Under the pieces are notes generated by a model, which was given only the letters and a program-made list of their open reading frames with translations, searched no databases and had not been told where the DNA came from. The translations under genes were made by a program, and so were the position numbers. A DNA stretch of 64,000 bases from Tulasnella sp. 424 (taxonomy: Eukaryota; Basidiomycota; Agaricomycetes; Cantharellales; Tulasnellaceae), in assembly GCA_019633425.1 (NCBI GenBank), contig WSUB01000069.1, positions 1-64,000 on the forward strand, given 5' to 3'. How positions within the stretch are numbered: position 1 is the first letter of the stretch; each line of letters starts with the position of its first letter. This document shows positions 22,269 through 33,247 of this stretch, in pieces.

Positions 22269-24000
22269 ATGTCTATCAACTTGATTTCGAACGTCCGATT
22301 TCCCTCCCCTTTCACTCCATTTGACAATGGCACCAGTGACGGGGATCAACCTCTTACCGTAAGCCGCACCCTCTGAGAATGAACAATCGCCACTAATTTT
22401 CTCCAACAAACGCTTGCACCTTTAGCTTACCGACCTTAGAATGAACGATCTTTCTTACACTCTGCGAAACAAGCCCTCCTGGTGGATGGAGTTTAAGGAT
22501 CCGGCCATTCGAGCTCAGTGGGCCGAGGAGGCACTTCAACAAACTATTCGCGGGGGCAAGCTCTCGGAAAAGGAAGTGGAAGCGGTTCTGGATGAGTTGG
22601 AAGACTACGCTAAAATGAGGGCGGATCCTACCGGAATCTTAGTAAGTCGGTGTCATACACCCTTGTTTAGTACTCAAAATTCTCCCGTTCAGCCCTCGTG
22701 CGGCGCTAGACTTTACGAGTCCGACAAACTTGTATCCGAAGAACTGCGTACGAAGCTGCTCAAAGCGGTAAATGCTCTCGAGAACGCCCCGGATGTTGGA
22801 AAGGACTGGCGCGCCGGCGATGGTGGCGTCCTTGACCTTATTGATCCCGCTCTATTCTGCGCCGTGAACGGTCGGACCCTCCGCTGGGTTACCGGCCCCG
22901 ACGGAAAATGGGCTCTCGAACCATTCAGCGGTCTGTCTCTAGATAGGAATTTAGGGAAGTGGTCGTACTCCACCAAATTCTCCTGGATTCCGACTGAGTT
23001 CCAGATTGGGAGCAACGGGGAGCCGGCGAAAGCTCTGGGTACATCAACAACGTCCATCCGGAACATGGCAGAGATCTTGTCACCGTTATAGAAGCACTTG
23101 TTGGGAGGTTCTCCCTCCTTTGGGATCGATTGCTGACGGACCTCCATCCTCTGAATGGGTCGACACTTCAAGGTCGAAGGTGAGCGTTTGGCTCCCAAGG
23201 GCTGACCTCGAAGAAAACTGACCTCGGTCCAGCCAAGCCTTTGCTCAGCGGGATAACACCTATTCAACCCAAGGGAAAAAGCTACAAATCTTCGTTAGGC
23301 TGTCCGGTGTTCATCTCATAGGTCCCCTTCCTAGTGATCCTCGGTCCTATTCCGACTCACATGTACATGACCCCAGACCCCAGAGAACCCTGAGTACGCT
23401 GGTGGCTCGTGGAATGTTCAAAGAAGGGCAAACGAAAGGATCGTGGCGATGGGCGGGTACTACTTTGACTCCGATAACACCACCGTGCCCGAGCAGGAAT
23501 TCCGAATGCCCGTGAGCTTGGGAGCGTCTGTACGCGAGCAAAATGATGCTCAGAGTATCAAGCAGACATGGGGTTTGGAAGAGTAAGTAGATTAGAGGGT
23601 CTCGCCCGTCGCTCATATGCTCACGCTGTGGACCAAATGACACAGAGGGGAAGGCAGTAATCAAGTCCTCGGAGCCATAAGGACTCCTACGGGCCGAAGC
23701 ACGGCCTTCCCAAACGCATACCAATACAAAAATTCCTCGTTCAAGCTGATCGATCCGACAAAGCCGGGATACCGCAAGTTGATTGCCTTCCTCCTCGTCG
23801 ACCCGGAGAATCGCGTCCCGTCGACAACGGATATACCTCCGCAGCAAGCGCATTGGCCACGGGGTGAAGGCGAAGCCATTCTCGGCAACTCCATGACGCT
23901 GGAGGAGGCGAAGAGTTATCGGGAGCAAATGATGAATGACGGGCCTGGATTGATCAGGGCCTTGAACGAGCATCACTTTGAAACTAAACTGAGCCTTTGA
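22269..24000 (+). pseudogene. DUF4246 protein, degenerate copy (probable pseudogene)
   Basis: Exons begin at 22269-22358, 22426-22641 and 22693 onward; the last ends at 24000. Family landmarks are clear: RNKPSWWMEFKDP, DWRAGDGGVLDLIDP, YINNVHP, LQIFVRLSGVHL, PEYAGGSWNV, FPNAYQ, KPGYRKLIAFLLVDP and STTDIPPQQAHW. A single-base deletion near 23035 shifts the frame just before YINNVHP. The splice near 23320-23375 has no clean donor. Three conserved polar positions are changed: the family's GGSWHVEG reads GGSWNVQR, and FPN.YQH reads FPNAYQY. If those His/Glu residues bind metal, as I suspect but cannot show, the copy is catalytically dead even if translated. Confidence 0.7.
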
Positions 24001-24667
24001 CCATGTGTGATCTCCCCTTGATAAGATAACAACGGTTCCCACTCGATGGAGATTTGCGACGGTAGCAGCAGAGAGTGGCTGTTTTTGAATGCCCGCACGT
24101 GCCAAGTTCAAGGATCACCGGCGGGAGTTGCCCTCTCCAATGTTTGGGCGGGGAGCGAGGGGCGGGAGGGTGATGACATAGACAGGTGAAGCATAGATAG
24201 GTGAAGGAATGAAGGAGTGCCTTGGCCCACGCGTCATGAGGTGAATACGAGATATTCGGTTCTATTCACACAGGGAGCGGATCCGGAACAAAGAAACGAT
24301 TTAAGCGCATGCAAAAATTGGAAAAAAAAAACAGGTATAGCAAGACAAACAGATAAGTGGGTGAGTCGCGGAACAGACGGGAAAGGGGGTTAGCTAGGAG
24401 AGGCTACGGCAAGGACGGAAACGGTTCCTGCAGGCACAAAAGGTATGCACCTTGTAAGCGAGTCTCATAAGGTGCGAAGGACGTCTTTTACCATCAAATC
24501 TTGTTGAACTACTTTTGATATTCATTGTTTCTTTGCGACTAACACGAACTGTCTAGATCCGGCTCTCACTTACCGACAGGTACATTCGTTCATTCTATAC
24601 CTAGCTATCCGATCCAGGGATCTAAACAACATTAACAAAGACTCGCATCATGGAGCCCAGTCCGTCT
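24001..24667. other. Intergenic between convergent genes
   Basis: Separates the DUF4246 stop from the stop of the biotin gene. It contains the second copy of the dispersed repeat and short A-rich runs. No gene is seen. Confidence 0.5.
24494..24645 (+). repeat. Dispersed repeat, copy 2
   Basis: Matches 19855-20000 in the same orientation over about 150 bases as a series of conserved blocks. It ends about 20 bases from the stop codon of the biotin gene, so the insertion lies in that gene's 3' UTR region. Confidence 0.7.
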
Positions 24668-27382
24668 CTAGCTTTGAGGCGAGTGAAGAGCGTCGAGAAT
24701 GCGCGACTGGACCGTTGATATGGTCTCCCGCGACGAGTTGAGACTAGTTATGAAATACGCAACATTGCCGAGCGCCCGAAAATGAATCCCGAATGCGGAT
24801 TGGCTGCTATGGGCGTTCGTCAGCTGTGAAAGAGTCCTTTGGGCCAGGTTGGAGCTATAGCCTTCAGGAAAGTCAATATCAATCGTGTCTCTGGAATAAA
24901 AGGCGCTTACCTCCTGATGGATCCCTTAGGCGAATCGCCAACACCGTTCCTAGAGCCATCGACTCCTCCACTTGACCAAGGCGTGATATTTCTTTCACAA
25001 AGTCCGAGCTCCAGACACTCCAAATAGGCGAAACCCCCTCAAGCGACCCCTCTTTCCAAAGGTCTTTGCTTTTTTGCCATGTTCCGGTTTGGTCCATCGT
25101 TTCCAGCGTATTTAACGACTCATTGGCTACGGCGCATCCTATGGGGTTCGCAGTGTAGCTATGCCCGTGTAGAAGTGCATCTACTTTGTTTGGAGACAGG
25201 AAGGAATCATAGATGGACTGGGATGCAAGGGTCACTGACAGAGGTAGGAGACCACCAGTCAGGATCTTTGCCAAGACGGAAATATCTGGGTTGGTCTTGA
25301 GAACGGAAGTGGCCGAAAGGAAACCGGCACGATACAGCCCGGTGAAGACTTCGTCGTAGATGACCGGCAGACCTTTCCAAGAGTCGTCTTCGGAATGGGG
25401 AGAAGATGAGCCCCAAGCCTTGGCGAAGAGACGAGCGTTGGATCGCACGGTGTCGACGAGGACGCGGTGGAATAGTGGGTCGACAAAGAGCATGCCTCCT
25501 GCACCCATGATCAGGGGTTCAATGACGAGGGCGCCAAATTGGCGTCCTTGGTCAACAAGACGCTCCAGAGTATCTTGGATGCGGGCGCGGTACAGATTTG
25601 CGAGTTTCGAGTGGAGACGATTCTCCACGTCGTAAACGCCGTGGACAGAGGTGAACTCTTCCGACCATCCAGTATGGTCGTTCTTGCTCCGTGAGGCGCC
25701 GGGGAGCTCCCAATCCCCTGAAACCACTACTCTCCCTTCTTTGAATCCAACAGTGGGTACATCAAACCAGTACCCCCTTCCCTTGTGCCACTCTACAGCA
25801 GCGTTGTAGACTCCGCCTTCACAGGCGTCCATTGCACCGATTGTATCGCCGTGATAGCTGCCCTTCAACCCCAGCACGCCAAGCTCCTTCTTTTCAGAAG
25901 TTTGAGAGCTGGATAGGTATCGCAACTTCGCCGACCTGATGGCCATCTTCAACGCTACCTCCATCCCAGTGGACCCGTTATCGGAGAAGAACGCCTTGGA
26001 GGCCCAGTCTTTCCCGGGTCCATTTTTGATGAGTCTTTCCGCCAACTGAAGGGCGGGCTGGTGAGATGCGAGGGGAAATATGACGTGTCCGTAGCGTCCG
26101 GAAGCGTAGGACGCGGCGAGAGTGAGGGAGGTGCGCGCATGACCGACCGATTGAGTCCACCAGGAGGCGGATCCATCGAATAGGGGTTGAAGGATGGAAG
26201 AGGAAGCACTTCCCGAAATTGCGGACGAAGACACCAAAGTCGACGAAGGTGAAGACAATGCTGCGTCGAAAGTATCGCCATGGGCGCTGTCGATGACTGT
26301 GACGTCTTGAGGACTCTTCACCGTAGCATGTTGCACAAAAGGCCACCACACATGCTGAATGGTGCGGTTGGGCATCGACTCCAGCTCCTCTATCCGGTCC
26401 TGGTGGGCCTTTCCTAATTGATTCAACACCTCCTGCATAGGTGAATCTGGCTGGCAGAGCGTTTTGTAGTATTGCTCAGTAACTTCAAAGTCTTCAGCTG
26501 GGTCTAACCTTCGCTCCGGTGGCTTAGGTAGGACACCAACACGCGTCTGAGCTCCCACTGCGGATTTGTTGCGCTTGGCGAACCAGTCTGAGAGATATTC
26601 CCAGTTTCGGTAATAATTCTCCTTGAAGATGAGGAACGACTCGACGTCGTAGCCCCGGAGAAGCAGGGATTCGTAGGCAGAAATCGTGGATGAAATGCCT
26701 CCCAAGTTTGAGTCCCCGACGAGGATTATGGGTAATCGTAATGGCCTGTATGCCTCTGCTTGCGTTGTGCCAGACGGTATTGGGCTGTGCACGCCTAGGG
26801 AGGGGGGGGGAGCAAAATGATAAGCCAACAGAATGAATGCGACCTTAAAACTCTCACCCCCGGCTGTCTCGACAAACATTGAATGTCGCCGATCTGAGGG
26901 GAGGGACTTAGCGATCCCTTCAATATGCCTTGAGATTGACTGAACAAAGTGTTGATCGAAGGAGTGCGGGGTTCCCTATAAGACTCAGCGTCAATAGATG
27001 AGCTTGGAGCCCGTGATTTCCTGCGTACTTTTTCGAGTTCTGCCGATTTCGCAGCCAAGTGCGGACTGACAGGTTCATGGTACTTGAATAAGCACCATGT
27101 AGAGATTGCCGACCTCCGAGACCCTGCGAAGCGAAGAATATGGCTTCAAGCAGCATCATTATTACTTGGGCTCTCTAGTACGAATATTATTGTGATCTAC
27201 CTATCATCAGCTTCGTTTGGTGGTCCGGTGCTAACCGGTTTCAGGTAGAAGACGGATGGGCAGTTGGCTCTACTGTCTCTTGCACTTGACCTGCACAGCG
27301 CGGTGCTAACAATTGTTTTCCCGACATTTGTATTGGCGCCGAATACTTGGTGAACTTGCAGGTGCCGATAAAGGTGCGGCAT
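24668..27382 (-). CDS. Bifunctional dethiobiotin synthetase / DAPA aminotransferase
   Basis: Fused BioD-BioA enzyme that converts KAPA through DAPA to dethiobiotin in biotin synthesis. Exons 27201-27382, 27029-27113, 26858-26975, 24911-26794 and 24668-24861 give 820 aa with the frame kept at every join. The N-terminal BioD part has the P-loop GANTNVGKT, FKYHEPVSPHLAA, FVETAGGVHSP and RPLRLPIILVGDSNLGG. The C-terminal class III PLP aminotransferase has DGSASWWTQSVGH, FFSDNGSTGMEVALKMA, GSYHGDTIGAMDA, IYDEVFTGLYRAG, the PLP-lysine region LAKILTGGLLPLS and HGHSYTANPIG. The C-terminal exon adds GYSSN and FRALGNVAYF. All key motifs are intact. In fungi that keep it, this gene is part of the route to biotin autotrophy; no BioB or BioF homologue is in the window. 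Confidence 0.93.
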
Positions 27383-27626
27383 TCGGAAGAAATGACGCTG
27401 GGCGAGTCAGGCGAAAATCAAGCCGTGAGAAATAATCCCCTGACGGGGACTTCCAGTCGGTGGCAAGTCTGCCCCTTGCGTCCTCTTTGGGCCGTATTAT
27501 AAGAGCCGTAGGACCATCCGAGCAAGTTCCCGGGTTTCAAGATCAGACCTAGTTGACGGGACAATCACATGATGTAAACGACAATGAATGGCGAAGGCCG
27601 TATATACTGAAAACCAAGGTACAGTT

Positions 27627-30600
27627 TCAACTCTTCCAGTACTGTGCAAAGTCATGAATACGGTCCATGACAACCGTGAAATACGACCATTCGTTCAGCA
27701 AGGCTTCAAAATGACGGATAGCTTCTTCTTCGGAAAGGTCCAGCCGGAATTTATCTTGTAGTTGAGCGTGTACGTCTCGATGCTTGAGGTCCTCGATGTT
27801 GGCGTCTACCATGAGGGCCACGAGGTTGAGAATTAGATTTGCTGACTTGCGAAGAATGCTGAATGCGGTGAAGCAAAGATTTTTGAAACGCTGGTAATGA
27901 GGAGACGCAGCTCCACCCATTCCGTCAACCATCTCTCTACAAAGTTTGACTGGTGGTGGCATTGGTTTGGGATCGCGACCCAGAATGTAACCAAAGTCAA
28001 CTACAAGAGGGGCATGAGCAACCTCTCACAGCTGAAGCGTTTCAAGGCTTACCATGGAAGAAATGACCTTTTTGGGGATGAAGACACCACGCTTCAGCTT
28101 TATTCAATATCACGGAAGGATTCGGCACAACTTACCATCAGGAGCGACGAGCAAGTTATCCAAGTGGCGATCACCGACGCCGAGGATGTAAGTCAGGACA
28201 CAGTACCCGGCTGAGAAAATCTGCCGTTATTAGCACAGAATTCTGTCGCGAGGAGCTAGCTCTGCTTACCGCAACTCCGCACAAAATTGTCAATGACCGA
28301 AGGTTTCACACCGTAAGTGCCAACGCTCCCTTCGTCCGGATGATGCTTCCTTAGATATGCAAGTACCGTAGTATACTCGCTGACGACACTAGCAATGGTC
28401 ATACTTGGGATGAACTGGACCATTCCTTCTTTCGGTCCCGTTGCCAGCACGTCGTAAGGCGATATCTTCAAGTCTAAATTCTCCTTGCGCAGTAATCTGT
28501 CCATGAGCGTAAACAACTGAATGACAAGCTGATCTTGTCTCAAGTCGTCTCCGTTCTTGAAGATGATCGCGTATTCCTCCAACTTGCTCGGATCGCTTCC
28601 ATTCGTATCGCTTTCGTCACCGGTGGCCGTAGGTGTGACGTCTTGCGGGGTACATTGGAAGTACAGCAGGAGAGGAGAGAGGTTTGACTTGAAGATGGAA
28701 CATTTTTCGGGGATGATGCCGTTTATCTCGACCCTGGAGTTGAGCGGGTGGGGCAAAGGTTGTATCGAGGCGAAGTTGTTCTTTGGATCGGCAAGGTATG
28801 CGCGGAGTTTTTCGATCTTTTTCGGCCTTGCGTCTTTGCTTGCGCGAATCTCTCGAGCTCGAACTGAAAGGGTAGCGACCAGCTCGCCTTGTCGTTTGAG
28901 GAGATTGCGTCGAGTGGCACCCCCTTCAACCTGAGTTCGAGAACAGGCTTGCTGTGAGTTTCACTTCACGCCCCACACCTCAAACTCACCTCCATCAGCT
29001 TCTCCATGAACTTGAACGCGACTTTCGCGTACATCCTCCCATTCACTTTATCCTCGACTTCGACCATGAGATACCAATGCAAGCGGTTGCCCAGAATAGG
29101 ACTCCGTACTCCCCGCTCAACGAGGAACTCTGCCAGAGCACTGTCCTCCTTCGAGGCTGGGGTGCTGACTCCGCCATTTGCGCCACTACGAGCGGTCCGA
29201 TTGTCTCCTGCGACGTTCTCGAACCGGAGAGCTTGTACTAGTTGCAGAAGGTAGAGGAACAGCTCCTGTTCAGTAGACCAAACGTCAGTTACACCATAGG
29301 AGCCCTGATCTCGTGTTCAAGCCCCACATCATCGTCCGACCTTGCCAACTGCTTCACCGCGAACCTCCGCACACGCGCATCCACCGTGGTTGGGCCCAGC
29401 AACTCCAAGGCGTCATCCGTCCCAATGTCCGTCCATAGTGGCAAGACCACTTCAACGGCCTGCTTCACCTCAGCTGGGTCCTTCCACGTGACGGATTTCA
29501 GGAATTTGGTCAGCCCTTTCTTCTCCCGAGTTAGATAAAAGCGGAATCTCCAGATCAAGTCTTTATCGTCCGGGGTAAGTAGGCGAGTGGGCGGGTAGTT
29601 GAGGATTGCCTACGAAGCAAATGGTAACGATAAGGCACGAGCAACAGCAAAAGAAGCCCAAACACGAACCGTCAAAGCATCTCGATCATGTGCATTTGGT
29701 TTCAACTCCCTGTCCAAAGGTCCGCTCCTGTGACTCCGAACTATTCGACGATGCTTGTCTTCCACCGGGTTCTCCCGTCCGATTTCGGGGTCGACGATTT
29801 GCCAGACATGAACGTCCTGTTGAATGTTCAACGTTGGCTGACTGTCCTTTGGGTTGATCGCCGAAGAAGGTGCGGTGGGTAAGTTGAGCTGAGATTGAGG
29901 TTGAGCGGATGATGAAGGTGGGTCTTTCTGCGTACGGGAGGCATGTTAGTGAGAGGTGAGGGGTACTTTGAGTGGCACTGACCAATTCCGAGAAGATGAC
30001 TGGGAAGTCGAATCGCGGGAGGTCGATGTATAGGTACAAATTATCAGACTTTTCTGTTTCGGCCTAAGTCCGTAGAAAGAAGCGTCTACTTAGTCTTCCC
30101 TTAAACTCGCTCATAGGAAGCAAATCCTTACCGCGTGAACTTCCTCCATCTTCCGGAAAGTCAGCCCATCCAACCAATCGACTTTAGGCATATCTCCCCG
30201 TTCGTATCGTTTCACAAGCTGCAATCCGTCACTTTGTCAGTTCAACCCTTACTCGTCACGGCGACGGGAAGAGGTGTTGCTAGGCGAACCTTTTCTAGTC
30301 TCCCCATCTCATCTTTCACACCACCAAGTTTGCTCGGAGTTCTCGAATCCATTGATCCATCGGCTTCCTGTCCTGTCCATAGCAAAAGGCGATGCTTTCC
30401 TCTTCTGAGGGTCCTTTATAGCCAAATAGTAGGAGCGGACGCAAACGGACGGGCGAGGTCAGGAGGGTGGGAGATAACGAATGGTCTCTCATCCTAAGCT
30501 CACCATTTCTTCCCGAACAACCTAAACGTTGACCCGCCTACTGGTACAGCGGTACGTGGGTTCGCAATGTCCCAGACAGTAAAAGTTATTTGAGAGTTTA

Positions 30601-31161
30601 GGGGTAAGTCGCAGTACTTGACTGGGAAAGTTATCCATTCATTCCACCTATCAAGATGAAGGTGGAATGCGCATTAGTCCATAATCGTGGGACAGAATTT
30701 GAATTGGCATGATGAAGGTAGACGTACGTATAGCTGTTTTTGAATGCCTTGAACCCCGTTCGATATTGTATGGTCAAAGGTTTGTTATCAGCAACGAGTT
30801 GGCAGGTGACGTATAAGTCCGAGAGGCCTCTAAATCAAAATGAGCGACGAGTAAGTTAATCATATAGTCCTATATTAACGAAAACCCTCGTCGGAGGCCC
30901 GGGGCATATTCGCCACTCACTCTGACTGAACACCAGCAAACCGCAAGTCGGGATTCTCGAGTATATCCGCATAGGAGCGTGGTTTCCGGATGCCCTCCAA
31001 TTGGGATCTATTACAAGCAGCACGCATAGATCAAGCTTAGTTATCACATCTAAGTGAAGAGGCAACCCCTTACATTCGGAAGGTAACCGGAAGGTTCAGG
31101 TCGCTCAGTTTAGCGAAGGTGAAGTCCTTGTTGTTTTCTTTGTTTCGTATATCGTCCATTA
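27627..31161 (-). CDS. VPS34: Phosphatidylinositol 3-kinase VPS34 (class III)
   Basis: Makes PI3P on endosomes and phagophores for vacuolar sorting and autophagy. It starts at 31161 ([13 protein letters not shown]) and is split into many short exons. The N-terminal C2 domain includes [35 protein letters not shown] and FTVWDIANP. The helical PIK domain is at about 29290-29560 ([20 protein letters not shown]). The kinase domain has [16 protein letters not shown], the catalytic loop [11 protein letters not shown], the activation loop [14 protein letters not shown] and the C-terminal helix ending FAQYWKS. These are all class III hallmarks. The 3' end lies 245 bases from the start of the biotin gene on the same strand. 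Not every exon border was fixed. Confidence 0.93.
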
Positions 31162-31484
31162 TGATCCAGTAATTAGTTGAGTTGAAGTGATATCGTATTC
31201 GTGAGTGGTAGGCTGGGCTTGTTTAAGAATGACCTCTGGGCTCGTGGTCGAACACCCGTTTGTGGTGAACTCGGAGGTGGCGTATGCGTGGGAAAGCGGG
31301 ACGCTAACTGGGTTTCAAGTTGCACGTTGCCGAGAGGACAGGAGGGGCATATTTACTGGGACTCGCCGGATCACACCTTTTTGTCAAGAATAAGTTCAAA
31401 GGGTATATATCAAGTGGCAGGAGTACAAATACACGAATTCCTCCCTGCATCAGGTTCCCTCACGTAGAGTTCCGTAGCCTCCGT
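31162..31484. promoter_or_regulatory. VPS34 upstream region
   Basis: Short spacer between the VPS34 start and the stop of the next minus-strand gene; it must carry the VPS34 promoter. No clear TATA box was seen. Confidence 0.5.
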
Positions 31485-33113
31485 TCATCTCACGGGACTC
31501 TCACCCAGCTTTAGCTTTGCTAACTCTTCGAGTAACCTGGCACGTTCGTTCAGCAGGGCCAAAGCGTGTTGGGTCGGTGAGGTATGTCGTGTAACTTGAT
31601 GCTGGAATTGGCTTGGATTTCCTCGACCTAGGCTGGTTGGCGTGCGGCTCTATTTGAACAATGTTAGCCTTGGCAAGTCTTCTATCCAAGCTTTGTAGCT
31701 CCTCACTGCTATGCGTTCTCCCAATGAGCCATTCTTTCCCGGTGTCCTTCCAGCATTCCTATTCCTAGATCCACTTGATAAACCATCCAAGGTGGACAAA
31801 CTTCGGCTCTTCTCTCTTGCCCTACTAGCATTCGCACGAGAAACCTCGAAGCTCCTTAAATCCTGTTCATGATTGACAGGCTCAATCCACCCCGACCTCC
31901 TTATAGAAGAGTTTCTGGTAGTATTGTTGCCAGCTAGTTGGGAAGGTTCGGCTATGGGAGTTGAGGAACGGGATTCAGACGCAGGAGAGAAAAGGTCGTT
32001 TGGATCGGGTAAAGGTGAGGGAGATATGTTATCTCTATTGAAGGTTTGACGCGAGCTGGAGCGAGTTGGCGGAGGGATAGAGCGGCGAGATGGTCCAGGC
32101 TCCGGTATAGTTTCGTCGCTATCATCTTGTCTATCGTGTGCACCAGGACTGGTTGGAGTGGCGTCTGTGAAACACGTGCAACCCGTGGAGCTAGTCTGAT
32201 CGGGATCACAACTGCAGGCAGGAGTCGTAGCGATTGAGGTGTCCAGTGGAGTATGAGGCGGTGTAGGAGAGCGGCGCGAGGGAGCTTGGGGGACGGAAGT
32301 GGGTCTGGTTCTTAGCGGTCTGACAGGGGATGACGTGCTGTCGGGTTGGAAGGGGAGCGAAGACAATGCCGTGATACGTGATATTGACGGACCCGCCGTT
32401 GAAGGCGCTTCAAAAGAGCGACTTGGTGGACGAAAACTATCGAGTTGGCCTTTTAGCCTAGTTCTTGGGTCTGGGGCGGTGTCGAGGTCGGTCTGGTGCC
32501 CGTGATCCTCCAAGATACGCCGCGGAGCTTGATTCGTCGAAGCTTGTGCAAAGGTAGACGTTGTCAAGTTGGCAGCCACTGCATCCTTGATAAAGTCGGG
32601 TAGTTCAGACCGGTCGATGATGTCCACCTCTCCTCCAAGCCAGACGAGGACTCGGCCAACGAAGACTGTTTCATCCCATTCGCCATATGCTAAGCGTCGT
32701 GGATCTTGAACGACGCGCAGACGCTTTGTCAAAGGCGATGGCATGAATAGTTTGGCAACACTCACCAACCTCATCCAATCCTATGTCAACCCCAATCACG
32801 TCATCACCTAGCACTCCTAGGAACACCTTCATGGCTTCAACCTTGCTACCAAAGTCTCTTGCATTCCGGATCTCGGGTGCGAGTGGTAGTCTGTCCTGCA
32901 CGATCGATTCTAGAATTGCAATGAGGAGTGAGGGTGTGAGGTCGACTGGGGTGGTGAGGGTCAGGGGAATCTCAAGGCCATCCAGGAGGAGGTTAAGGAA
33001 TTCAACATCTACAATAAAACAAATTATTCGTGGTTAGTATTTGATCAGTGAGTCACCAGAATACGGTGGAATAGCTGACCTTGTGCTGCCTCACGTTGCA
33101 AGTGGTCGTCCAT
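31485..33113 (-). CDS. Unknown protein with conserved N-terminal helical domain and C-terminal coiled coil (possibly DUF5745)
   Basis: Exons 33080-33113, 32766-33008, 31707-32704 and 31485-31649 give 479 aa. Residues about 1-130 form a compact domain (FLNLLLDGLEIPLTL, LTPSLLIAILESIV, KVFLGVLGDDVIGVDIGLDEV, WDETVFVGRVLVWLGGE) that resembles the fungal DUF5745 family, perhaps with a calponin-homology-like fold. That match is from memory and moderate. The middle is Ser/Pro/Thr-rich and disordered. The last exon ends in a leucine-rich coiled coil (ALALLNERARLLEELAKL). The last intron (31650-31706, gtgagg to aaatag) removes what would otherwise be an in-frame TAG. The function is unknown. Confidence 0.75.
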
Positions 33114-33247
33114 TGGGACCCTGTTCGAAGGCTTGTCAGGATATTTCCCACAGTTGAAGTGAACCAAACAACTTCAACCACTGTTCACTCCGCTTCCAAC
33201 TCCCATCTCAGACATTTCAGACTACATTTCTACTAATCCATCGAAGA
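33114..33247. promoter_or_regulatory. Shared divergent promoter region (134 bp)
   Basis: The only DNA between two divergent start codons (33113 minus, 33248 plus), so it should drive both. No TATA box is evident. The two genes may be co-expressed. Confidence 0.55.

Noticed and set aside
24862..24910. A very short (about 20-nt) intron near the 3' end of the biotin gene
   Set aside because: A first reading used an early acceptor. A 49-nt intron ending at 24862 joins SGG to YSSN in frame and matches the family, so no tiny intron is needed.
31650..31706. In-frame TAG in the DUF5745-like gene, possibly readthrough
   Set aside because: A 57-nt phase-0 intron with gtgagg donor, a ctaac branch motif and tag acceptor removes it.
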